Positions 26,874-34,960 of a DNA stretch of 64,000 nucleotides are shown here, piece after piece. Origin of the DNA: Terrirubrum flagellatum (lineage in GTDB: Bacteria; Pseudomonadota; Alphaproteobacteria; Rhizobiales; Beijerinckiaceae); assembly GCF_022059845.1 (NCBI RefSeq), contig NZ_CP091852.1, forward strand, positions 310,001 through 374,000, written 5' to 3'. Each line of letters starts with the position of its first letter. Within the stretch, counting starts at the first letter, position 1. Below the pieces are notes generated by a model. The model had not been told where the DNA came from and did not search any database. It saw nothing but the letters and a program-made list of their open reading frames with translations. Position numbers and translations under genes: made by a program.

Positions 26874-28121
26874 ATGCAAAAAAACAGGCGCGAATTTATC
26901 GGTGGAGCGCTGGGTATAGCGGCGCTTTCAAACTTCCCGATGCCAGCGATCGGGCAGAGCCGCCCGATCCGTATCGGCTGCATCACCAGCCTCGGAGGCG
27001 TCTATGCGCAATTCGGGGAAAATCATGTGCGCGGCATGCAGATGGCCGCGGCGACCATCAATGCCGCCGGCGGCATTCGCGGCCGCAACATCGAGATCGT
27101 CGTCCGTGACGATGCGCTGAAGCCGGACACCGCCGTCGCGGCGGCGCGCGAACTGGCCGCCGATGGCATCCGCATCTTCTCCGGTGGATTGGTGAGCGGC
27201 GCCGTGCTGGCTCTGAACGGCGTGATGAGCGAACTTGATTCCATTTTCATCAGCGCCGCCGCGCACGGAAACAACCTCACGCATCAGGACTTCGTCCGCA
27301 ATTATTTCCGCGTGACGGACTATTCGGCCCAGCGCGTTGGCGCAGGCTCTCATCTGATGGCGCAGAAATATCCGACGGCGCGGATCTGGGGTTCAATTGC
27401 GCCGGATGCGGAAATCGGGCGCTCGGTGATGGAGGTTTGCAACTTCCGGCTGCCGGAAGCCTACAAGAAGCTGCACAACGCCGAAATCAAGATGACTGAA
27501 ACGATCTGGGTCAAATTCGGCGCCACGAGCTATCGCAACGAGATCGCGCGGCTCGCTAGCATGGGAATTGATGGCCTGATCGTCGGCGTCGGCGGGGCGG
27601 ACGAATCTACATTCCTGCAGCAGGCTGGCCAGCTTGGCCTGACTTCGCAGCTCAAGGGCTTCTACACGTCGGGGAGCGAATTTCTCGGCGCAATCGCGTT
27701 GAAGAATCGGACGCCCGCGAATTACTGGTCGGGATTCCACTGGTACTACGGCGCCTATCCCGACAATCCCATCACCAAATCGGTCGTCGAGACCTTCCGC
27801 GCCAAGGGTTACGGACAGCATCCCGATGGTTTCGTGGGGATGGCGCACAGCGCGGTGCTCGCCGTTGAAGCTGCGATGAAGAAAGGCGCTGGCGAGGCGA
27901 GCAAGGAACTCATTCCGGCGCTCGAAGGCCTGACGTTCGATTCAGTGAAAGGGCCTATCACGCTTCGGAAGGAGGACCATCAGGCGATCTGCGACGTGAA
28001 CTATGCGCAGCTCGGTCCGGCCAACAATGCGGACGGCTGGGAGGTCGTGAGCTTCGCCCGGGTCGACGGCAAAGACTTCGCCGGCCCGCCGACCCCCGGC
28101 GTCGCTCTCAAATTCGGATAA
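26874..28121 (+). CDS. LivK-type ABC transporter substrate-binding protein
   Basis: Periplasmic binding protein of 415 residues in the branched-chain amino acid/amide family (Peripla_BP_6). The N-terminus KNRREFIGGALGIAAL is a Tat-type signal. The mature part begins IRIGCITSLGGVYAQFG and has GIRGRNIEIVVRDDALKPD. ATG 26874 is preceded by GGGAGG. Such proteins also bind aromatic and alicyclic acids in degradation clusters, which fits the CoA ligase next to it. It probably selects the substrate for the LivHMGF genes downstream. Confidence 0.88.
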   Translation: MQKNRREFIGGALGIAALSNFPMPAIGQSRPIRIGCITSLGGVYAQFGENHVRGMQMAAATINAAGGIRGRNIEIVVRDDALKPDTAVAAARELAADGIRIFSGGLVSGAVLALNGVMSELDSIFISAAAHGNNLTHQDFVRNYFRVTDYSAQRVGAGSHLMAQKYPTARIWGSIAPDAEIGRSVMEVCNFRLPEAYKKLHNAEIKMTETIWVKFGATSYRNEIARLASMGIDGLIVGVGGADESTFLQQAGQLGLTSQLKGFYTSGSEFLGAIALKNRTPANYWSGFHWYYGAYPDNPITKSVVETFRAKGYGQHPDGFVGMAHSAVLAVEAAMKKGAGEASKELIPALEGLTFDSVKGPITLRKEDHQAICDVNYAQLGPANNADGWEVVSFARVDGKDFAGPPTPGVALKFG

Positions 28122-28183
28122 GCTGGATTATCCGCCGGCGCGAGATCGCCGGAGGATGATCGCTGTGCGACTGGAACATCTTG

Positions 28184-29785
28184 ATGACCGCGTTGGATGA
28201 AAGGCTCGCCGCATTTCGAGGCGGAAAGCGTTATATGAAGATTGATGGGCGCGGCCTGGGTGAAATCGCGCGCGAATTGACGGCCGAAGACCCAGACCGC
28301 GTTCTGGTCGTCGATGGGACGCGCGCGTTGACGCGAGCCGAAATGCTGGACGCGGCGCTGCGTCTTGGCGGCGCGATGCAGGCGCAGGGCCTCGCTCGCG
28401 GCGCCTCCGTCGCGTTCCAACTGCCGAATTGGTGGGAGGCCTGCGTTGTTAATCTGACAGCGGCGCTCTTCGGCTATCGATTGGCGCCGTTGCTGACGAT
28501 TTATCGCGCCGCGGAGCTTGGCGTGATGTTGCCTGCATGCGCCGTCGAAGCGATCTTTATTCCCGAGCGGTTTCGCGGTGCGGATTTCCCCGCTTTGATC
28601 GCGAGCTTGTCTTATCAGCCGCGCCACATCTTCATTGTGCGCGGCGACGGCTCAAATGCGCACAGCTTCGAGAATCTGATCAAACACGCTCCAGGTGAGC
28701 CAGAGCCGGCGTCGGCCGGTGATATGAAGATGGTGCTCTTCACATCGGGAAGCACGGGCCGGCCGAAGGGCGTCATTCATAGCCATGGCGCGGTTGACGT
28801 GCTGATCCGCGCGACCGGCGCGTTCTGGGAGACGGGCGAGGGGGATCGCCTTTATATTCCGTCGCCAATCGGCCACATCGGCGGATCGATCTACGCTTTC
28901 GAATTTCCCTGGATCACCGGTTGCGTCGCGCTTCTAGCCGAGAGCTGGCAGGCCGATGAGGCGGTGGCGGCGATTGATCAGCATCAGGCGACCTTCATGG
29001 CGGGCGCGACTCCCTTCCTGTCGGGTTTGATCGACGCTGCCGAACGCGCCGGCTCCCGCCTGCTGTCTTTGCGTCGATATATCTGTGGCGGCGCCAGCGT
29101 GCCGCCCGAACTGGTGCGCCGCGCGCTCAGACAATTTCCGAACGCCACTGTCTCACGCGCTTACGGCTCAACGGAAGTTCCGCTGATTTGCCCGGGCTTG
29201 CGCACGCGCGGCGAAGCCGAAGCGCATGCGGATACGGACGGCGAATGCGCGTCCGACATCCAGATTCTGGGCGATCAGGGAACTGAAGCCGCGGAAGGGG
29301 CCGCAGGCGAGATCGTGGTGCGCGGGCCGCAGATGTTTCTCGGCTATCTCGATCCGAACGATGACGTCGACGCGTTCACGGAGAACGGCTTCTTTCGCAT
29401 GGGTGACCTTGGCCGGCGCATCGACGGGCGCTACCTGGAAATCACGGGGCGAAAAAAAGATATCATCATCCGCAAGGGAGAAAATATAAGCCCGCTTGAA
29501 ATAGAGAATGCTCTCGCGAGGCATGAGGCGGTGAAGCAATCCGCGATTATCGGGATGCCTGATGCATCCCGCGGCGAGATCGTGGTCGCCTTTGTGCTGC
29601 CGATCGAAGGGAAGCCTTTCAGCTTTCAGGACATGACGAGCCATCTTGAAGCGCTCGGTCTCGCGAAGCAAAAATTCCCGGAAAGGCTGCATGTCGTGTC
29701 GAGCCTGCCGGTCAACTCGATCGGAAAGGTGCAGAAGGCCGAGCTCAGGCAATTGGCCGCCGGCGCTGTGCAAGGCGACAACTGA
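28184..29785 (+). CDS. Acyl-CoA synthetase (AMP-forming), likely pathway-entry CoA ligase
   Basis: ANL-superfamily ligase of 533 residues. The ATP loop MVLFTSGSTGRPKGVIHSH is near residue 180, YGSTEVP near 330, and MGDLGRRIDGRYLEITGRKK plus RKGENISPLEIENAL near 410-440. The catalytic Lys is in SIGKVQKAEL near the C-terminus. It activates a carboxylic acid to its CoA thioester. Its position between the binding protein and the LivH gene means uptake and activation are co-expressed. ATG 28184 (or TTG 28181) is the start; a GGAGG lies about 28 bases upstream, which is too far to decide. Confidence 0.87.
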   Translation: MTALDERLAAFRGGKRYMKIDGRGLGEIARELTAEDPDRVLVVDGTRALTRAEMLDAALRLGGAMQAQGLARGASVAFQLPNWWEACVVNLTAALFGYRLAPLLTIYRAAELGVMLPACAVEAIFIPERFRGADFPALIASLSYQPRHIFIVRGDGSNAHSFENLIKHAPGEPEPASAGDMKMVLFTSGSTGRPKGVIHSHGAVDVLIRATGAFWETGEGDRLYIPSPIGHIGGSIYAFEFPWITGCVALLAESWQADEAVAAIDQHQATFMAGATPFLSGLIDAAERAGSRLLSLRRYICGGASVPPELVRRALRQFPNATVSRAYGSTEVPLICPGLRTRGEAEAHADTDGECASDIQILGDQGTEAAEGAAGEIVVRGPQMFLGYLDPNDDVDAFTENGFFRMGDLGRRIDGRYLEITGRKKDIIIRKGENISPLEIENALARHEAVKQSAIIGMPDASRGEIVVAFVLPIEGKPFSFQDMTSHLEALGLAKQKFPERLHVVSSLPVNSIGKVQKAELRQLAAGAVQGDN

Positions 29786-30657
29786 TGGCGTTCTATCTCT
29801 ACGCTCTTTTCAACGGGCTCGTGCTGGGGCTCTCGATTTTTCTGGTCGCGTCGGGCTTGACCCTTGCGTTCGGCATCATGAAGATTTTCAACTTCGCTCA
29901 CGGCGCGTTCTTCATGATCGGCGCCTATGCCGCGCATGCGATCACCGGTCAGGAAGCTTCGTCGCTGCCATTGTTCCTTCTTGCAGCGCTTCTGGCGGGG
30001 GGCTTGATCGGAAGCATCGGCATCGTCGCCGATCTCGCGATTTTCCGGAGATTGGCGGGCGTGCCGGCGGAATACACCTTGATGGGCGCGTTCGGCATTC
30101 TGCTGCTTTGCAACGGCTTGACCAAAGTCGTCTTCGGACAATCCGTCCACGCCGTCTATCCGCCGGAAGCGTTGGGCGGTTTCATAAATGTCGGGCGGCC
30201 TTTGCCAATTTATGGCCTCTTCATCATTGGCGCGGGCATTCTCGTCTTTCTCGCGCTCGAGATCGGTCTGAACCGCCTATGGTTTGGAAAGATGATTCTC
30301 GCCGTGGCCCGTGATCCATGGATGGCGAACGTTTCCGGACTGAGAGTGCAGCGCCTGAAGCTGATCTCCGTCGCGATCAGCTTTGCTCTGGCCGGGATCG
30401 CGGGCGGATTGCTTGTCGCCAACCAGTCGCTGTCTCTCGATCTCGGAAATTCCTATCTGCTTCCCGCTTTCTGCGCGGTCATTGTCGGCGGACTGGGCTC
30501 GATCCGGGGCGCTCTTGTTGCGTCCATCATCTTCGGGCTGGCGGAAAGCCTGAATTCGGTCGTTCTTCCGGGAATGCCGGGGATTGCGACTTACGCGTTG
30601 TTGATCGTTCTGGTGCTCATTCGTCCGCAAGGCCTTTATCCGGAGCTGTCGCGATGA
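29785..30657 (+). CDS. livH: LivH-type ABC transporter permease
   Basis: Inner-membrane permease of 290 residues with about eight transmembrane segments. LivH family features are LTLAFGIMKIFNFAHGAFFM near the N-terminus, AVARDPWMANVSGLRVQRL in the cytoplasmic loop and AVIVGGLGSIRGALVAS near residue 240. Its ATG shares a base with the ligase stop (TGATG). It forms the channel with LivM. The symbol is given by family; the substrate is probably a hydrophobic carboxylate rather than an amino acid. Confidence 0.87.
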   Translation: MAFYLYALFNGLVLGLSIFLVASGLTLAFGIMKIFNFAHGAFFMIGAYAAHAITGQEASSLPLFLLAALLAGGLIGSIGIVADLAIFRRLAGVPAEYTLMGAFGILLLCNGLTKVVFGQSVHAVYPPEALGGFINVGRPLPIYGLFIIGAGILVFLALEIGLNRLWFGKMILAVARDPWMANVSGLRVQRLKLISVAISFALAGIAGGLLVANQSLSLDLGNSYLLPAFCAVIVGGLGSIRGALVASIIFGLAESLNSVVLPGMPGIATYALLIVLVLIRPQGLYPELSR

Positions 30658-31625
30658 CGCGAGTCCCGGCTTTGGCTCTCGCGGCGCTGTTCCTGGCGTT
30701 CGTTTCCGCGCCTTTCTTGGTGCATCCCGGTCTCGTCTTCATTGCGGGATTCGCGATGATCGAGATCGTTTTCGCGCTATCCTGGAATATGCTTTTCTCT
30801 TATGCGGGGCTGGTCTCTTTCGGGCACGCGGCTTTCTTCGGCGTTGGCGCTTATGTGGCGGCGGCTGCGCTCCGATACGGCTACCCCGTGAACTTTCTGC
30901 TGGTTGTCGTGATATGCGCCGCGCTGGGAGCGATCGCGGCTTTTCTCGTGGCGTTGGTCGTTCTCCGCCGCGCTCACGGCATCCAGTTTTCAGTCTTGAC
31001 GCTCGCCCTTTCGCAATTGCTGGTCTTGCTCATCGGATATTCCAGCTATTTCGGCCATGATGAGGGACTGTCGGCGATTCCACGCCCGGTCATGAACTTT
31101 GGCCTGTTCCTGCTCGATCTGAAAAATCCGATAGCGAATTACTACTTCGTATTCGCGATTTCTCTTATCGCGGTTGGGCTGATGTGGCTGATCGTCCACG
31201 GACATATCGGGCGCGCCATGCAGGCCGTCAGACTTGATCCCGAGCGAGCTGCATTTGTCGGCATCGATGTCTGGCGAATCCGCGTGCTGTCATTCGCCAT
31301 TTCCGGCGCATTCGCAGCCGTCGCCGGCGCATTGCTTCCGCCCTGGGGGCAGATCGTGACGCCTGACTATGTGAACTGGCTGCATTCGGCGCAACCGATC
31401 TTTGCGACGCTGCTCGGAGGAGTGGGATTCTTCTGGGGGCCCGTCGTCGGTATCATTGGTCTCAGCGCGCTGAACTATTTCACGCGCACCTTTGTCGGCG
31501 TTTCGGAAATGCTGGTTGGCGCAAGCTTGCTGCTTGTTGTGCTGCTCGCGCCTCAGGGCGTTCTCGGTGCGATCCGAAGCCTGGCGCGCGCTCGACCCCA
31601 AACTGCTTCAGGAGAACAACGGTGA
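30654..31625 (+). CDS. livM: LivM-type ABC transporter permease
   Basis: Inner-membrane permease of 323 residues with multiple hydrophobic helices. LivM features are LSWNMLFSYAGLVSFGHAAFFGVGAY near residue 45, MQAVRLDPERAAFVGIDVWR near 190, and ATLLGGVGFFWGPVVGI near 255. ATG 30654 overlaps the LivH stop (ATGA); the longer open frame upstream is a shadow of livH. Partner of the preceding permease. Confidence 0.87.
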   Translation: MTRVPALALAALFLAFVSAPFLVHPGLVFIAGFAMIEIVFALSWNMLFSYAGLVSFGHAAFFGVGAYVAAAALRYGYPVNFLLVVVICAALGAIAAFLVALVVLRRAHGIQFSVLTLALSQLLVLLIGYSSYFGHDEGLSAIPRPVMNFGLFLLDLKNPIANYYFVFAISLIAVGLMWLIVHGHIGRAMQAVRLDPERAAFVGIDVWRIRVLSFAISGAFAAVAGALLPPWGQIVTPDYVNWLHSAQPIFATLLGGVGFFWGPVVGIIGLSALNYFTRTFVGVSEMLVGASLLLVVLLAPQGVLGAIRSLARARPQTASGEQR

Positions 31626-32389
31626 TCCTCGACGCCCAGGGCATCGAGATGAGTTATGGCGCGCTCAAGGTGCTCCATGGCGTCAGTCTGCAGGTCGTCG
31701 AACGAGAGACCTTTGCGATCATCGGGCCGAACGGAGCGGGAAAGACGACGCTGTTCAAAGTCCTGACCGGCGAGCGTCCGCCCAGCGCCGGCATAATCAA
31801 ATTTCGCGGCGAAGACGTCACGAGCCTCCCCGCGCACAAACGAGCCCAGAAAGGATTCGGGCGGACATTTCAGGTCTCGCGCATCTTCAACGAAGTCGAT
31901 CTCAAGACAAATGTGCTGATTGCGATCGAATCCCGAATTCGTTCCGCTGGAGCGAATCCTGCGCCTTGGTGGCGCTGGACGCCCGCCGATACGGTGCGCA
32001 TTGAGGCGGAAGAGATTCTGGAACGGTTTGGATTCGCACGGAGCCGCTGGAGCGATGAGGCGCAATATCTCTCGCATGGAGATCGTAAACGTCTCGAATT
32101 CTGCGTCACGCTTGCGACGCGGCCGGAAATCCTGATGCTCGACGAACCGACCGCCGGGATGTCGCCATCTGATCGAAAAGTTATGACGCAGCTTCTGGCG
32201 AAGTTGAAGTCCGAAACCGGCGTGACGATCGTGATGACCGAGCACGACATGGACATCATATTCGAACTCGCTGATCGGCTTATGGTCTTGAATTACGGTG
32301 AAGTGATCGCGGTTGGCGATCCAATTCCGGTGCGCGAAGATCCGACGGTGCGGCGCGTTTATCTCGGCCGCGGACATGGCCATGCTTGA
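31622..32389 (+). CDS. livG: LivG-type ABC transporter ATP-binding protein
   Basis: ATPase of 255 residues with Walker A GPNGAGKTTLFK (about 37), AQKGFGRTFQVSRIFNEVD, a signature reading LSHGDRKRLEFCVTLA in place of the usual LSxGQ, and LMLDEPTAGMSP (Walker B). The altered signature with His and Asp is common in LivG proteins. GTG 31622 overlaps the LivM stop (GTGA). Drives import together with LivF. Confidence 0.87.
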   Translation: MILDAQGIEMSYGALKVLHGVSLQVVERETFAIIGPNGAGKTTLFKVLTGERPPSAGIIKFRGEDVTSLPAHKRAQKGFGRTFQVSRIFNEVDLKTNVLIAIESRIRSAGANPAPWWRWTPADTVRIEAEEILERFGFARSRWSDEAQYLSHGDRKRLEFCVTLATRPEILMLDEPTAGMSPSDRKVMTQLLAKLKSETGVTIVMTEHDMDIIFELADRLMVLNYGEVIAVGDPIPVREDPTVRRVYLGRGHGHA

Positions 32390-33086
32390 AGTTCAGCGGC
32401 TGGACGCCTTCTATGGCAAGGCGCATATTCTTCACGGTCTGGCGCTGACATTGGCGGCGCGCGAGCGGGTTTCGGTCCTTGGACGAAACGGGGCTGGAAA
32501 ATCGACGTTACTGAAGAGCCTGATGAATGCCGGGCCCATCGTAAATGGCGGCGTCAAGCTCGATGGCAAGGAGCTGGACGACATCAGCGCCAGTGATCGC
32601 GTGCGGCTCGGCATGTCGCTGGTGCCCGAGGATCGCCGGATATTCACGCATATCACGGTGGCTGAGAACATTCGCCTGGCGCAGATCGGGACCGAACGCG
32701 CCAGCGGTCTGCCGACCATCGACGAAGTCGTAGCGAAATTTCCGCTGCTGAGGGACCTTCTCAACCGGCCGGGCGGCCAGCTTTCCGGAGGTCAACAGCA
32801 GGTTCTTGCGGTGGCGCGTTCGATCGCAGCGCGGCCGCGTCTGATGCTTCTCGATGAACCAACCGAAGGTCTGGCGCCCGTCATCGTCGAAGACCTTGCT
32901 GAGAAAATTGTCGAAGCTTGTGACGCCTATGGAATCGCGCTTCTCCTTGTCGAACAGAGCGTTTGGTTCGCCCGGCAATGCACCTCGCGCGTGATGGTGT
33001 TGGACTCAGGCGCGTTGGTATTCTCCGGAAGTTGGGACGACTTCGACGCCTCGGCGTCGTTGCTTGAACGCTATCTGGCGATCTAG
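32382..33086 (+). CDS. livF: LivF-type ABC transporter ATP-binding protein
   Basis: ATPase of 234 residues with Walker A GRNGAGKSTLLKSL (about 37), VPEDRRIFTHITVAENI, the signature LSGGQQQVLAVARSI and LMLLDEPTEGLAPVIVE. The start overlaps the livG end by 8 bases; ATG 32376 is a two-codon-longer alternative. It is the last gene of the island's plus-strand operon and is convergent with the IclR regulator. Confidence 0.87.
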   Translation: MLEVQRLDAFYGKAHILHGLALTLAARERVSVLGRNGAGKSTLLKSLMNAGPIVNGGVKLDGKELDDISASDRVRLGMSLVPEDRRIFTHITVAENIRLAQIGTERASGLPTIDEVVAKFPLLRDLLNRPGGQLSGGQQQVLAVARSIAARPRLMLLDEPTEGLAPVIVEDLAEKIVEACDAYGIALLLVEQSVWFARQCTSRVMVLDSGALVFSGSWDDFDASASLLERYLAI

Positions 33087-33166
33087 CGCGCACGCGCCTC
33101 GATATGTGTCCATGCTGCAGGATGCGTAACGTGAAGCAGGCGCTTGCCGCCGTGCAAAGATACTCC

Positions 33167-33937
33167 TTAGGACGGGATCAGTTTGCCTTTTGCGGCTTTG
33201 AGCAGAAGCCTCTTCCAAATCAAGATCTTTTCGCTTGAAACGATAGACTGGTGTGCGGCGATGCTCAACGCCAGCATCGTCGACCCTCTGGATCCGGGGA
33301 TTGCGACGCCAAGTCCAAAGATGCCTTCGGCGACATGGCCCCAGCTTTCGGCAAATCCGGTTTCTCTTGTTTTCTTGACCAAGTCGCGCAGAATCGTCAC
33401 GGTGGCGCTCGAATAGAGGGGTATATAAGGCTCGATCAAATCGATCGTATGCTCGCATTCTTCTTCCGCCAGGGAGGCGAGAATAGCGAGCGCTCCCGCC
33501 CCCAGTCCCAAAGGTCGGCGTTGACCCACCTCGACTGGCAACACGCGTACAACAGATGAGCCCGCGGCTGTGTCGAGGCAAACCGATTCGTTGCCGCTGC
33601 GGCCGATCAGATAGGTGGTGGCGCCTGTCTGGGTAGCGACTTCCTCCACGACGCGTCGCCATTTGAGAATGGCGTTCTGCAGAGGCTTCGCCGCCAATCC
33701 AAGCTCGAGCGTGAGATCTCCGATCGAATAATTGTGCGCGTCATCGCTCTGTGACGCGAGATTCTCCTGCACGAGGCACTGGAGAATCCGATGCGCAGTC
33801 GATCGCGACAAGCGCAGAGCCTCGCTGATGTCGCGTAATGTCGGACCCGGTCGAGGGTTAGCGGCGATATATCGAAGGACCGCAGCGGCCCGTTGGATCG
33901 CCTGCGCCCCATCGACCTTCTTTTCCTCTTTGCTCAA
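33167..33937 (-). CDS. IclR-family transcriptional regulator
   Basis: Regulator of 256 residues with an N-terminal winged helix (TLRDISEALRLSRSTAHRIL, about residues 34-53) and a C-terminal effector domain (GLAAKPLQNAILKWRRVVEE to SIAAHQSIV). IclR proteins often control aromatic and carboxylate catabolism and bind small acids. It is convergent with the Liv operon and probably regulates it. The start is TTG 33937; no strong Shine-Dalgarno is visible. A widely spaced inverted repeat lies just upstream (33941-34016). Confidence 0.87.
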   Translation of the reverse strand: MSKEEKKVDGAQAIQRAAAVLRYIAANPRPGPTLRDISEALRLSRSTAHRILQCLVQENLASQSDDAHNYSIGDLTLELGLAAKPLQNAILKWRRVVEEVATQTGATTYLIGRSGNESVCLDTAAGSSVVRVLPVEVGQRRPLGLGAGALAILASLAEEECEHTIDLIEPYIPLYSSATVTILRDLVKKTRETGFAESWGHVAEGIFGLGVAIPGSRGSTMLALSIAAHQSIVSSEKILIWKRLLLKAAKGKLIPS

Positions 33938-33940
33938 TGT

Positions 33941-34016
33941 CTGACTTTCATCGCTGCACGGACGGCGCTTGGAAATTCATATATCCGCTCCTCGCCGCTT
34001 CAAAGTAGAAAGTCAG
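33941..34016. promoter_or_regulatory. Widely spaced inverted repeat upstream of the IclR gene
   Basis: CTGACTTTC at 33941-33949 is exactly repeated in inverse orientation, GAAAGTCAG, at 34008-34016, 58 bases apart. The arms are long enough to be notable next to a regulator promoter and could be two binding sites brought together by looping. No function is proven. Confidence 0.4.
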
Positions 34017-34135
34017 GCGGTGAGTGAAAATAGCCCTGCCGCCACGGAACAATCATTATTTTGGGTTCAAATCCCGCCGTTCATATGGCGACAGAGTCAA
34101 AAGCGACGAGTTGGAGAAGAGCGTTTCTCTTATCG

Positions 34136-34798
34136 TCACTTCGCGATCAAGCGCGGCGCAAGGTTTTCAAACGCGTCTTCGACGAGACCGACATGATGAA
34201 GCATCGCCGCATGCGCTTGACCTGCGTCGCCTCGAAGCACGGCCGACACCACAGCTCCGTGCTCTGCATGCGATAATGCCAGACGGCCTTGCGCACGGAA
34301 TTGGGCGTGGCGGAAAGGCAGCAGGCGCCGCCGCAGTTTCAGCGCAATATCGGCCATGACGCTGTTGTGCGCGCCAGCATAGAGCGCCGCATGAAAAACG
34401 TCGTTTGCTTCGGAGTAGGCTTTCTGATTCTCCTCCCTGGCCATTTCTCCCATTTGATCATGAAGCGCTTGCAGCCGCCGGCGCTCGAGCGGCGTCATCG
34501 TGAGCGCGGCAAGACGCGCGCAGGTCGCTTCGATCTCCGCCATCGCGACAAACATCTCATCGAGTTGTTGGGATGTGATGCGGGTCACGGTCGCGCCGCG
34601 CCGCGGCTGGATCTCGATCAGGCCGCTTGACGCCAGTTCGCGCAGCGCCTCGCGCACCGGCGTTCGCGACACGCCAAAACGCGCTGCGATCGAATGCTCG
34701 TCGAGCCTAAGCCCTGGCGCGAATTCGCCGGTGACGATGGCGTCGGCGATTTCGGCGGCGAGCCGTTCGGCGCGCGTCTGTCGTTCCGGCTCGACCAT
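34136..34798 (-). CDS. GntR-family regulator (FCD type) of the biuret/cyanuric acid operon
   Basis: Regulator of 220 residues with a winged helix (HSIAARFGVSRTPVREALREL, about 35-55) and an FCD effector domain with a metal-site pattern around EANDVFHAALYAGAHN and HAEHGAVVSAVLRGD. ATG 34798 is chosen because the domain starts within 15 residues; the frame is open to 34894. It is divergent from the transporter-atz operon, and a 34-bp palindrome lies between them, so it most likely represses that operon and itself. The ligand may be a pathway acid amide. Confidence 0.86.
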   Translation of the reverse strand: MVEPERQTRAERLAAEIADAIVTGEFAPGLRLDEHSIAARFGVSRTPVREALRELASSGLIEIQPRRGATVTRITSQQLDEMFVAMAEIEATCARLAALTMTPLERRRLQALHDQMGEMAREENQKAYSEANDVFHAALYAGAHNSVMADIALKLRRRLLPFRHAQFRAQGRLALSHAEHGAVVSAVLRGDAGQAHAAMLHHVGLVEDAFENLAPRLIAK

Positions 34799-34894
34799 AT
34801 GCTTCCCGTCTCGCTCCTTAGCTGATCCGGCCGCCTTGCGGCGCCCATCTGCTGGGCGTCGGGGAGTGAAAATTTCGGCGCCGGCGCCGCACAT

Positions 34895-34928
34895 TCATGC
34901 ATGCAATTATGACGAATTGTATGCATGA
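34895..34928. promoter_or_regulatory. Strong palindromic operator for the divergent GntR regulator
   Basis: TCATGCATGCAATT and AATTGTATGCATGA are inverted repeats of 14 bases with one mismatch and a 6-base spacer. The inner AATTGTATGC resembles GntR/FCD sites of the TTGTATxCAA kind. A further half site ATGCAATT lies at about 34941. It sits 33 bases before the first solute-binding protein gene, where binding would block transcription. Confidence 0.75.
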
Positions 34929-34960
34929 TTGGAATATCACATGCAATTGCGGAGTTGACG

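Noticed and set aside
28156-28200. Tiny reading frame right after GGAGG upstream of the CoA ligase (a possible leader peptide)
   Set aside because: Only 14 codons, overlaps the ligase start, and has no regulatory codon pattern. The GGAGG could serve it by chance.
34063-34075. GGGTTCAAATCCC, looks like the T-arm of a tRNA
   Set aside because: No matching acceptor, D or anticodon stems are found in the 80 bases upstream, and the T-stem is only 3 bp plus a wobble. Not an intact tRNA; a relic cannot be shown.
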